Assembly: GCA_016212105.1 (NCBI GenBank)
Contig: JACRHJ010000039.1
Span: 1-64,000, forward strand
DNA: 64,000 bases
Direction of reading: 5' to 3'
Source of the DNA: Nitrospirota bacterium
GTDB lineage: Bacteria; Nitrospirota; JACRHJ01
The notes beneath the pieces are model-generated. The model saw only the letters and a list, made by a program, of their open reading frames with translations, was not told the origin of the DNA and did no database searches. This document shows positions 39,456 through 47,871 of this stretch, piece by piece. Position numbers and translations under genes: made by a program. How positions within the stretch are numbered: position 1 is the first letter of the stretch; each line of letters starts with the position of its first letter.

Positions 39456-42400
39456 TCAGCCTCCAAGTCCGGCCAGCGCGGCCTCGGCCTCAGGCCTCCT
39501 GCCGCCCGCGGGGTACGAGTCGATGTACTTCCTGTAGGCGGCGGCCGCCTTGTCCTTTTCGCCCAGCTCCGCATAGCAGTCCGCCACGCCCATCATCGCG
39601 TCAGGCTTCGACTGCGTCTCGCCCAGGACGATGCACTTCGTGTACTCGACCACCGCATCCTTGAACGAGTCCTTCGCAAAGTACGCCCGGCCCGCGAGCA
39701 GGTAGCCCTCGGCCCTCACGTCGTCCGTCGCCGTGGCGTCCGAGGCCTTGCCGAGAGCCACGAGCGCGTCGTCGTATTTCTTCGACGCGACGAGAGAGCG
39801 GCCCTTGCCGACCAGCGCCTCGGCGGTATAGTCCGGAGAGCCGGCGGCGATGTCGTACTGCGCCGCCGCCTCGTCTGGTCGCCCGAGCTTTTCGAGCAGG
39901 CCGCCCGCCTTCAATGCCGCCGGTGCGGAAAGCGGCCCGCCGGACGCCGACGCTGCAATGAACGCCTTGGCCGCCTCGTCGTCCCTGCCGAGCGCCGCGA
40001 GCCCTTCTCCCATCTGGTAGTTCGCGTCCGCGACAAGGTCTCCGGTGCGCCTGAGTTTCAGGTATTCGGAGAAGGCCGTGACGACCTCCGCATGGTCCTT
40101 GCGCCTGTATGCGTACTCGCCCGCCTTGTACCATGACTCGGCCGCGTGCGGGCCGTCGGGGTATGCGCCCGCGACGTCCTTGAACGCGGCCGCTGCCTCG
40201 TCCGGCCTGCCGAGCTTGTCATAGGCCCACGCGCGTCCGTACCTTGCCTCAGGCAGGAGCGGGTTCGCGGGATACTGAGATACGAACCGGTCATACATCC
40301 TGAGCGAATCGTCGAAGCGGCCGAGGTTGTAGTATGTATCCGCGAGCCAGTAGACCGCGTCCGCGAGGACTTCGGACTCGCCCGCCTCGACGACCTTGGC
40401 CAGTTCGTCCGCCCCCTTCGCGTAATCCTTCAGGTTCAGGTTAGAAAGGCCCAGGTAGAACCTCGCCCGGACCGTGTACCTGCCGGAGGGGTAGGACGCA
40501 AGGAACCCGGACAGGGAGTCCGATGCCTCGGAGAACCGCCCCTCGTTGAACCGCACGAGGCCGAGTTGAAAGGCCGCCTCTTCGCTTATGTCGGACGACC
40601 CGCTCTTCGCCAGCTCGCCGAGCATCGCGGCTGCGTCCTGCCCGCCCTCGGAGCCAAGCACCTTGGCGAGCTGGAGCGTCGCGCGCGAGCCCAGCTCGTT
40701 CCCGGACTGCGAGACGGAGAGCTTCTTTAGGAGGGCGGCGCCATCCTCCTTTTTCCCCTGTCTCACGAGGATGAGCGCCCTCTGGTAGTCGGCCTCCGGC
40801 GCGAGCGGGTCGGACGGGTTACCCGAGACGAAGGCCTCGAAGCCCGCCGCCGCGTCCTTGTCGTTCCCGGTCTTCATCAGCGCCCATGCGTGGACGTAGC
40901 CGGCCTTGCGCGCGGGCTCGGTGCCGGGGTATTTGTCCATGACCGACCTGTACACCGCCGCCGCCTCCTGGTATCGCTCCAGCGCGTACAGCGCCTCGCC
41001 TATCTCCAGCCTGGAGTCGGCCGCGAGCGGGCTCGACGGGTACTCCTTTATCAGCCTCTCGAAGCCGTCCATCGCGGCCTGGTATTCCTTTGTCCCCATC
41101 CTCGACCACGCGAGTCCGTATACTGCCTGGTCACGGAGCGCGCCTTTCGGGTACTTCGTCAGGTAGGCGTCGTAGTTGGCCGCCGCATTGGCATAGTCCT
41201 TCGAGCCGTAGTACGCCTCGCCGATGCCGAAGTACGCGCGTTCGTGGAACTCGGAGCCGGGCATGCCTGAGAGCAGCTCCCGGAAGCCCTCGACCGCCTG
41301 CGCGTAGTTCTCGTGCTCGAGGTAGTCGCGGCCTATGTTGAAGTACGCCTCCGCCTTGCGCGTCGAGTCCGGGTAGTCCTTTATGAGGCGCTTGTACGAG
41401 TTTATCGCCTTGTACAGCTCCTCGTGCCGCTCGTAGGCCTCGGCAAGGCCCATCAGCGCGTCCGGGGCGAGCGGGCTTTCCGGGTGTCTGTCCGCGACGT
41501 CCGCGAACCCTTCTATCGCGGGCAGGAAGTTGCCCGCGTAAAGCCTGCACCTCGCAAGCAGGTACTTCGAGTCGAGCGCGTCCTGCGCGGTACTGTCCTC
41601 GGCGAGTATCTCCTCCAGGGGCACTGCGGCCTCCGCGTATTTGCGCTCCTGGTAGTACGCCCAGGCGAGGCCGTACCTGGCCGTCCGGGTCGTCTGCCTG
41701 TCGTCCGTCTTCGCTATCGCCTTCCTGAAGGCCTCGGCCGCGCCCGTGTAGTCGGACTTCCTGGTCTTTATCTCGCCTGCCTTCAGGAGAGAGGCAGGGA
41801 CGTAGCCGGAGTCCGGCGCGGTCTCGATGAGCCTTGAGAACGCGTCGAGCGAGTCGTCCAGCCTTTCCTGCTTGAAGTACGCCCAGCCCAGCCCGTGCAG
41901 GTATCTGTCGCTCCCCGTACCGACCGGGTACTTCCCGATAAGCCCGAGGTACTTGTCCACCGCCTTCGCGTACTGCTTCTTCTGATAGTACGCCTCGGCC
42001 ACGCGGTACTCGACGTCCGGCAGAAGCTCGTGCGCGGTGTACTTGTTCTCGAACATGTCGTACTGGATGAGCGCGTTCTCGACGTCGCCCGACTTGAGGT
42101 ACACGTCGCCCAGCTCCATCCTCGCAAGTGGCGCGTCTTCCGAGTCGGGGTACTTGGCCAGAAACGCCTCCAGCCCCTTCTTCGCCGCGACGTAGTCGCC
42201 CGCGAGAAACGCCGACTCCGCCATGCTGAACGAGGCGCGGTCACCGTACTTGCCGTCCGGGTCCTTTTCCAGGACGTATGCGTAGCCCTTGGACGCGCCG
42301 TCATGGTCCCCGGCCTGCGACAGGGACTCGCCCGCGAGGAAGGCGGACTCGACCGCACGTGCGCTCGCCGGGTACTTCGTGTAGACCGACGCGAACGCGC

Positions 42401-42872
42401 TGCCCGCCTTTTCGTAGTCTTCGAGCTTCGAGTACGAATGGCCCATCATGAAGCAGGCGTCCGCGCCGAGCGGGCTTTCGGGATATGCCGCGAGGAAGGA
42501 CTTGTATGCCTCGACCGCCTTCGTGTATTCCCTGAGCAGGTACTGGCAGTCGCCCTTCCTGATGGCCGCGTCGGCGGCCTTCGCGGTTTTGGGGAACTCA
42601 GTCAGGAGCCTGTCGAACGTGGCGAGCGACTCCTTTACCGCGCCCCGCGCAAAATAGGACTCGCCCAGGCCGTACAGCGCGTCCGGGGCCTTGGGGTCTC
42701 CGGGGTAACTCTCGATGAACTTCTCGAACTGGCCGGCGGCCAGGTCGTAGTCCGCGTTCTGATAAAGCTGGACGGCGGTCCTCATCAGTTCGTCCGGGGT
42801 CTCCGCCCGCGCGGGCACTGCACATAGCGTCATGACAAGGGCGGCCAAGAACGCGGCAAACGTCTTCTTCAT
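39456..42872 (-). CDS. Large secreted TPR solenoid protein
   Basis: A 1138-residue product with a clear signal peptide (MKKTFAAFLAALVMTLCAVPARA). It is then nearly all tetratricopeptide repeats, roughly thirty units of about 35 residues with the pattern A.Y.LG..Y...G.Y..A...F..F...YP.S. The YPxS/YPGD loops are typical of outer-membrane TPRs (YfiO/YbgF/AglT-like). No catalytic domain was seen. The ATG at 42872 follows GGAGG 5 bases past the upstream stop. It is probably a periplasmic assembly platform for the 1105-residue membrane protein encoded upstream and the HEAT protein downstream. Confidence 0.85.
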   Translation of the reverse strand: MKKTFAAFLAALVMTLCAVPARAETPDELMRTAVQLYQNADYDLAAGQFEKFIESYPGDPKAPDALYGLGESYFARGAVKESLATFDRLLTEFPKTAKAADAAIRKGDCQYLLREYTKAVEAYKSFLAAYPESPLGADACFMMGHSYSKLEDYEKAGSAFASVYTKYPASARAVESAFLAGESLSQAGDHDGASKGYAYVLEKDPDGKYGDRASFSMAESAFLAGDYVAAKKGLEAFLAKYPDSEDAPLARMELGDVYLKSGDVENALIQYDMFENKYTAHELLPDVEYRVAEAYYQKKQYAKAVDKYLGLIGKYPVGTGSDRYLHGLGWAYFKQERLDDSLDAFSRLIETAPDSGYVPASLLKAGEIKTRKSDYTGAAEAFRKAIAKTDDRQTTRTARYGLAWAYYQERKYAEAAVPLEEILAEDSTAQDALDSKYLLARCRLYAGNFLPAIEGFADVADRHPESPLAPDALMGLAEAYERHEELYKAINSYKRLIKDYPDSTRKAEAYFNIGRDYLEHENYAQAVEGFRELLSGMPGSEFHERAYFGIGEAYYGSKDYANAAANYDAYLTKYPKGALRDQAVYGLAWSRMGTKEYQAAMDGFERLIKEYPSSPLAADSRLEIGEALYALERYQEAAAVYRSVMDKYPGTEPARKAGYVHAWALMKTGNDKDAAAGFEAFVSGNPSDPLAPEADYQRALILVRQGKKEDGAALLKKLSVSQSGNELGSRATLQLAKVLGSEGGQDAAAMLGELAKSGSSDISEEAAFQLGLVRFNEGRFSEASDSLSGFLASYPSGRYTVRARFYLGLSNLNLKDYAKGADELAKVVEAGESEVLADAVYWLADTYYNLGRFDDSLRMYDRFVSQYPANPLLPEARYGRAWAYDKLGRPDEAAAAFKDVAGAYPDGPHAAESWYKAGEYAYRRKDHAEVVTAFSEYLKLRRTGDLVADANYQMGEGLAALGRDDEAAKAFIAASASGGPLSAPAALKAGGLLEKLGRPDEAAAQYDIAAGSPDYTAEALVGKGRSLVASKKYDDALVALGKASDATATDDVRAEGYLLAGRAYFAKDSFKDAVVEYTKCIVLGETQSKPDAMMGVADCYAELGEKDKAAAAYRKYIDSYPAGGRRPEAEAALAGLGG

Positions 42873-42877
42873 ATGCG

Positions 42878-45800
42878 TCAGTCCTCCAGGAAGATGCCCT
42901 CGGGCATCTTGAACTTGGTTACCTCCCAGGTGTCCTCGCCGGTCTTCGTGTCCACCTGCAGGTGGGGGCCGAAGACCCGGACTATCCTCCGGGACGGGTT
43001 GTCTCCGTAAAGTATGACCGTGACGGTGGCGTTGGAGTTGCCGTCGCCGCCGCTGTAGTAGTAGTTGGACTTTATGGTGTACGTGCCCTTGTCGGTGCGC
43101 TCCTGCGTGAAGACCTCCGGGCCGAAGTTGCCTTTCGCGTCCTGTTCGAGCTGCGCGCCCGCGATGGCCTCGCGCGACTCGTATATGTTCGGGTTCTTGT
43201 AGAACGTGTGTCCGCCGAGCGGGCCGTATATGTGGAGGTCCATGTCGGCGTGCGGCTTGTCCCAGCCCAGTATGACCATCACGTCCTTGGGACGCGCGTT
43301 CATCGTGTTGACCGTGACCATCCCGCTCCGGGAGACCTCGCCGTCCGCCGTGACCGCCTCGACCAGCAGGGTGTTCTTCTCCTCGACCAGCGCGACCTTC
43401 TGCTCGAAGTAGCCCCGGTCCACTATGATGTCCATCGGGTTGCCGTTGAATATCAGCTTCGCCCGCTTGATGTCCTGGTCGCCTATCGTGCCCTTGACGG
43501 TGACGACGCTTCGCTCGCTCACGTCGAACACCTGGCCGTCCCTGGGGGAGAGTATGTTTACCGGCGACCCGGCGGTCGGCTCGACGTAGTCCACCGTGAC
43601 CATGTCCTTGCCGACGTTTCCGTGAAGGTCGAAGGCCATCACAGTGATGACGTTCCTGCCCTTCCTGAGCGAGACCACCGCCTCGAAGTTTCCCCGCTCG
43701 ACGGATATGACCCTGGAGTCGTTGTTGACCGTGAGCGTGGCCTTACGCGCGGCCCAGTTGGAGACCGTGCCGGTGACTACCTGGGACAGGCTCTTCGTGT
43801 CGCCGGGCGCGGGTGTTACGATTGATACCACCGGGCCCTCGGACGGCTTCGCAAGGCCGCGCCCTCCGGACAGTGCCGCCTGTTTGTCGCCCTCCTGCTG
43901 ACGCCCCTTGACCCTGCCCGCTGACGCGTAACGCTCGTCGCCCGCGCCGCCCGGCACGCCGAGCGCGCCCGCGGCCATGCGCTTGCCGTCCGCGTCGGCG
44001 GCCCTGCCGCCCCCGGACAGGCCGCTGCCGGAGCCTCCTGAGCCGGGCGCGATAACACGCGCCTTTTCTCCGCTTCCGAGCCGGACGCCGCCGGCACCCT
44101 TGCCGCCCGCGCCGCCTCCGCCCTGGCCCTTGTCACTGCCCGAGCCGCCTGCCGGTGCAAGCCCGGAGAGGTCGCCGACGCGCATATCGCCCGCGCCCGC
44201 GTCACCCGCGCCCCCGCCACGTCCGCCGCCGCCCAAGAAGTCCGAAACCTTCTTCGACAAGCCCGCGAACAGACCGCCGGACTCGCCCTTGCCTTTGCCC
44301 GCGCCCGGCCCGCCGAGCGTGCCGCCCGACCTCTTGCCGGTCAACGAGCCGGGGCTGTAACCCGCGCCGGAGCCGTCCGCGCCCGATGCCGCCGTACCCG
44401 CGCCGGGGGTGGCCGGGGCCGCGCCCTTTCCCCTGCCTTCTATGCCAGCGAGGCTTACGCCGCCTGTTCGCCCTGCGCCCTTGCCGCCGGACGCGCCGCC
44501 CGCGCCCATGTCGAGGCCCCTTATCGACGGGGCCGCGTCCGCGAGACCTTTTCTGCCGCCGCCCGCGCCGCCGGCCGGTAGGTCGATGCCGCGCTCGCCG
44601 CCGCCGAGTGCCCTGACAGAGCCTGGCCCGCCCGCGCCGCCCGCCGAAATGCTGCCTCGCTGCTTGCCTCCGCCGATGCCGCCGCGCGCGCCGGACTCGG
44701 CGCCAACCCCCGCAAGTCCGCCCGCTCCGCCATCAGCGGCGACCCCCTCGCCCCTATCCACGGAGCGGAGCGAGCCCGCGCCTCCGCCAGACCTGCCGGT
44801 CGCGGACGACCGTGAGCCGCCCGTATCTATGCCGAGGCCGCGCGCCATCAGGTCGCCCGCCTCGATTCCCTGTCCTTTTAAACTGCGCGCGCCGGACGAG
44901 CCTACGTCGAGGCCCTTTTCTCCGCCCCCCGCAAGGCCCGCCGGGCCACCTCCTTGAGACGGCGCATCGCCGCCTTTCAGGCTGCCCCTGCCCTTGCTGA
45001 AACCCTTGCCACGGGAGCCTTTGTCGCCCCCCATGAATATCCCGTCGCCATCGCCTGACTGGGCCGGCGCGGAGCTTCCGCCCCTCTCGGATATTCCGCC
45101 GACGTCGGCGGCCCGTCCGCCTCCGGCAGAGGCCGCGCCGCCTCCCGCCGCGCCGCCGAGGCTCCTCTTCAAGAGGTCCACGTCGCCGCTTATCCCGTGC
45201 GTTGAAGACCGAGGTGCTGACGCGACGTCGAGGCCCTTCTCGCCGCCCATCGCCTGCGCTGCAATATCCTCCGGCCCCCCGTCCTGGCCGATGTCTCCAC
45301 TTGCCTTTTCACCAACCTGCGCGCGCTCCGGGCCGGCGCCGGACTCGCCGAGCCTCGCCTGGCCGGGCGACACCGCGCTTCCGCCTTTTTCCATGCTCGC
45401 GGTCTTTACGTCGCGTGCCTGCCCCGTGCCGCTTCTGGAGGGCCTGCTTTCGGCCTCGGCCGCCTGGGGCGCGGTCGCCTGAGCCTCGGTCTCATCCGGC
45501 ATCGGCTCTTCCCCGGCGCCCACGTCGACGTATGTAAAGTCCTCCTTGAACGTGTCCTCTACCCGCAGGTCGTGCGTGAACAGGAACCCCATAACAAGAA
45601 ACAGGATGATGTGGGTCACGACCGACGGAAGCACGAACAGCGCCTGCCTGCGCCTCATGTCCCAGCGGTCGAGCTCCGTCCGCAGGAAGTCCGGCCTGCC
45701 CTCCTCGTCCGTGCCGTCGGTGCCCGCGTCCTCCGCCTTCTTCCTTGCGAGGCCGTGGTAGTATTCCAGGACGCCGGTGTGTTTCTGGTCGAGCTTCCTG

Positions 45801-46195
45801 TCTATCGACAGGGCGTAGGCGAACGTCTCCTCGGCGCGCGCGAACAGGCTGCGGCGCATGTACAGCGTCCCGAGCGTCTCCAGGTACGTCGTCTCGCCCG
45901 CCGGGTCGAGCTCCAGCGCCTGCCTGAGGCATTCCTCCGCCCGCGCGAACTCCGTGTCCTGCAGGATGCATGTACGCGCGAGCAGGTGGAACGCGGAGGC
46001 GTCGCCGGGACGCAGTTCCACGTAGCGTTCGAGGTATCCCCGCGCGGCCTTGTAGTCCCTGTCACCGAATGAACGCGAGCCCCGGCGGTAGAGTTCCTCC
46101 GGGGACAGCCCAAAGGCGGACACGGACCGGCTTCCGGCATCGGCCCCGCCTGCGGAGGCCCTCCGGCCCGGCCCGTTTTTTTTTCGTTTCGACAT
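42878..46195 (-). CDS. TPR / single-TM / Gly-rich / DUF2135 protein
   Basis: A 1105-residue product. N-terminal cytoplasmic TPR repeats (~33-160) precede one transmembrane helix (~186-206, FVLPSVVTHIILFLVMGFLF). A low-complexity Gly/Ala/Ser-rich segment of about 560 residues (~235-795) carries recurring GGGEKGLDV-like and SLKG-like motifs. Two Ig-like modules (~800-960) and a C-terminal DUF2135-like domain (~965-1105, MVILGWDKPHADMDLHIYGP) follow. The topology suggests an inner-membrane protein whose long flexible arm spans the periplasm, somewhat like TonB or AgmX designs. The substrate is unknown. It is first of three genes with short spacing and has its own sigma70 promoter. Confidence 0.82.
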   Translation of the reverse strand: MSKRKKNGPGRRASAGGADAGSRSVSAFGLSPEELYRRGSRSFGDRDYKAARGYLERYVELRPGDASAFHLLARTCILQDTEFARAEECLRQALELDPAGETTYLETLGTLYMRRSLFARAEETFAYALSIDRKLDQKHTGVLEYYHGLARKKAEDAGTDGTDEEGRPDFLRTELDRWDMRRRQALFVLPSVVTHIILFLVMGFLFTHDLRVEDTFKEDFTYVDVGAGEEPMPDETEAQATAPQAAEAESRPSRSGTGQARDVKTASMEKGGSAVSPGQARLGESGAGPERAQVGEKASGDIGQDGGPEDIAAQAMGGEKGLDVASAPRSSTHGISGDVDLLKRSLGGAAGGGAASAGGGRAADVGGISERGGSSAPAQSGDGDGIFMGGDKGSRGKGFSKGRGSLKGGDAPSQGGGPAGLAGGGEKGLDVGSSGARSLKGQGIEAGDLMARGLGIDTGGSRSSATGRSGGGAGSLRSVDRGEGVAADGGAGGLAGVGAESGARGGIGGGKQRGSISAGGAGGPGSVRALGGGERGIDLPAGGAGGGRKGLADAAPSIRGLDMGAGGASGGKGAGRTGGVSLAGIEGRGKGAAPATPGAGTAASGADGSGAGYSPGSLTGKRSGGTLGGPGAGKGKGESGGLFAGLSKKVSDFLGGGGRGGGAGDAGAGDMRVGDLSGLAPAGGSGSDKGQGGGGAGGKGAGGVRLGSGEKARVIAPGSGGSGSGLSGGGRAADADGKRMAAGALGVPGGAGDERYASAGRVKGRQQEGDKQAALSGGRGLAKPSEGPVVSIVTPAPGDTKSLSQVVTGTVSNWAARKATLTVNNDSRVISVERGNFEAVVSLRKGRNVITVMAFDLHGNVGKDMVTVDYVEPTAGSPVNILSPRDGQVFDVSERSVVTVKGTIGDQDIKRAKLIFNGNPMDIIVDRGYFEQKVALVEEKNTLLVEAVTADGEVSRSGMVTVNTMNARPKDVMVILGWDKPHADMDLHIYGPLGGHTFYKNPNIYESREAIAGAQLEQDAKGNFGPEVFTQERTDKGTYTIKSNYYYSGGDGNSNATVTVILYGDNPSRRIVRVFGPHLQVDTKTGEDTWEVTKFKMPEGIFLED

Positions 46196-46243
46196 CGTAA
46201 AGTGTTCGTACAGCTTGAGAAAATAGTCCTATAAGCCCAGTAT

Positions 46244-46272
46244 ATTGTACTTTAACGCAGGCGTGATTTCAA
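46244..46272 (-). promoter_or_regulatory. Sigma70-type promoter for the TPR/HEAT cluster
   Basis: On the minus strand, TTGAAA (46272-46267), a 17-base spacer, and TACAAT (46249-46244), about 50 bases before the start codon at 46195. Confidence 0.6.
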
Positions 46273-46317
46273 GACATATTTGGGTTCGTGGGAGGTACAG
46301 GTGAGAGCATTCAAGGG

Positions 46318-46584
46318 CTATTTCTTCATGACGTCCATCACGAAGAGGCCGATCATCGAGACGACGAAGAAGAAGCCGCATACGATGAGCAGGTATGTGA
46401 GGACGCCGGGGTGGCCCTTCTTCGCGGTGCTCTGGCGGACGTATGTGAAGACGATGCCCGCGACGTGCGGCGGCTTGCCTGTCGAGCGGTAGACGCTGAT
46501 GTACATCAGCAGGATCGATATGAGCGCGAGCGGGCCGAAGCAGGTCAGCGAGAACTTGGCGAGGCCGTGGTAGAAGTCGGGCAT
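46318..46584 (-). CDS. Small membrane protein, function unknown
   Basis: An 88-residue product (MPDFYHGLAKFSL...) with two predicted transmembrane helices (about 13-33 and 64-84) and a basic loop between them. I do not recognise the family. The ATG at 46584 is chosen because the hydrophobic part follows at once; the ribosome binding site (GGAT) is weak, and a 26-residue extension is less likely. It precedes the TPR/HEAT cluster on the same strand, but that cluster has its own promoter. Confidence 0.6.
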   Translation of the reverse strand: MPDFYHGLAKFSLTCFGPLALISILLMYISVYRSTGKPPHVAGIVFTYVRQSTAKKGHPGVLTYLLIVCGFFFVVSMIGLFVMDVMKK

Positions 46585-46616
46585 GTACTGTATCCTTGGC
46601 GTTAAGGTGTCATTCT

Positions 46617-46857
46617 GAGTGATGCTAAGAATCCGCCTGTCGGTTGTAGCTGCCCGATTCATCGGGCGGTTTTATTACAAGGGCCGACACACGGGCCGGC
46701 CCTTTGCAATCCGGCGCGCCGGGGGCGTCGCGCCCTACAAAATCAGGGCGGGCATCCCGCACAAGGTGCGGGACCCCTACACAAAAGCCAATTCCTGGAT
46801 TCCCGCCGGAGTTTACCCCGGTATGCCTGAAGCCGGGGCGGGAATGACGACAAATTG
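46617..46857. repeat. Intergenic repeat block
   Basis: Several repeats are packed between the small membrane protein and proline dehydrogenase. These are a GATGAATCGGGC element (about 46651-46668), a GGGCCG...CGGCCC hairpin (46681-46702), a GGGCGCG/CGCGCCC arm (about 46711-46735), and the composite CTGGATTCCCGCC...GGCGGGAATGACG (46796-46853) that is nearly identical to the one at 36736-36789. Confidence 0.7.
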
Positions 46858-46859
46858 AT

Positions 46860-47714
46860 TTATCTCCCAGCCAGCCCCTCGGCCATGTACAGGATGTTCC
46901 TGCGCTTCTCCTTGAGACGCCGCATCCCGTAGCCGTACCATTCCGTGCCGTAGGGGACATACTCTACGACCCGGAAACCGTCCCGGACAAGCTGCCTCTT
47001 GAGGCGGTCCCGCATCCCCATAAGCATCTGGAACTCGAACGGCGCGCGGCGCGCGCCCGCTATCTTCAGCGCGGTCTCGACCAGCGCCTTGTCGTGCGTT
47101 CCGACGGCAAACCGCGACCCGCTGTCGAACAGGTATACCATCATCCCGGTGAACTGGGCGCGGATGTCGGCCATGTCCTGGAGCGCGATTTCCGGAGGCT
47201 CGTCGTACGCCCCCTTGACCAGGCGTATGATACCGCCCTCAGGGACGAGCGAGCGTATGTCCCTCCAGGAGCGCAGAAGCGACGCCTGTATCGCCACGCC
47301 GACCATGCCCCTGTGCAGCCTGATGAGTTCGCGGTACACGCCGAGGATGTTTTCCGTGTGGCGCGAACCTTCCATGTCCAGCCAGAGGAATAGGCCTTCG
47401 GCCTCCGCCTGGGCTGCAAGCTTCAGTGCGTTATTCTCCGCGATTTCGCGGCCCATGTCAAGGCCAATGTGGGTGAGCTTTACCGATACCGAGGCGCCGA
47501 GGCCCTCCCGCTTTACCGAGTGTATCGCGCGCGCGTACTCCTCGAACGCGGCGTCCGCCTCTGCTGAGTTCGTGACGTCCTCGCCCAGGAAGTCGACGCT
47601 CGCGCCCATGCCCTTTGCGTTCAGCCCCCGGACACGGGAGACTGCATCCGAGAGGCTCTCACCGGCAAAGAACTTCCTGGCGAACGGATATACGACTGCC
47701 TCCCTGATGCTCAT
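46860..47714 (-). CDS. Proline dehydrogenase family protein
   Basis: A 284-residue stand-alone PRODH domain that would oxidise proline to pyrroline-5-carboxylate with FAD and pass electrons to quinone. Family segments are visible: VDFLGEDV near the start, SVKLTHIGLDMG, LFLWLDMEGSRHTE, GVAIQASLLRSW, IRLVKGAYDEP, FAVGTHDKAL, FEFQMLMGMR and the C-terminal RVVEYVPYGTEWYGYGMRRLKE. The ATG at 47714 (MSIREAVVYPFAR) is preferred; a longer frame runs into the acs terminator. No P5C dehydrogenase gene is adjacent. It has at most a short upstream gap after acs. Confidence 0.9.
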   Translation of the reverse strand: MSIREAVVYPFARKFFAGESLSDAVSRVRGLNAKGMGASVDFLGEDVTNSAEADAAFEEYARAIHSVKREGLGASVSVKLTHIGLDMGREIAENNALKLAAQAEAEGLFLWLDMEGSRHTENILGVYRELIRLHRGMVGVAIQASLLRSWRDIRSLVPEGGIIRLVKGAYDEPPEIALQDMADIRAQFTGMMVYLFDSGSRFAVGTHDKALVETALKIAGARRAPFEFQMLMGMRDRLKRQLVRDGFRVVEYVPYGTEWYGYGMRRLKEKRRNILYMAEGLAGR

Positions 47715-47776
47715 GACAGCGCCTCGCTCACTATAAAGTATAACACCTGAGAGGGCCGGGATTTGATGGTGCATCA

Positions 47777-47815
47777 AACAAAGATGGCCCCGCTTTCGCG
47801 GGGCCATCTTTGTTT
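47777..47815 (-). terminator. Rho-independent terminator after acs
   Basis: A very strong stem, AAACAAAGATGGCCCCGC / GCGGGGCCATCTTTGTTT, with a TTTC loop lies about 55 bases after the acs stop. It is symmetric enough to work in both directions and ends the acetate operon. Confidence 0.85.
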
Positions 47816-47871
47816 GCTCAGGTTGCCGCGTCGTCCCGCAACTCGCGGGACTCCTCGCAAAGACAGGCCGC

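Noticed and set aside
39450-42827. Plus-strand frames opposite the TPR gene (for example 39450-40136, 41895-42827)
   Set aside because: They are Arg/Val/Leu-rich shadows of repeated TPR codons, without starts that have ribosome sites, and are contradicted by the strong minus-strand TPR pattern.
44155-45537. Pro/Arg-rich frames opposite the Gly-rich arm of the 1105-residue protein
   Set aside because: Gly codons GGN read in reverse give Pro and Ala codons. The frames have no signal, domain or start context, while the minus-strand frame continues into Ig-like and DUF2135 domains.
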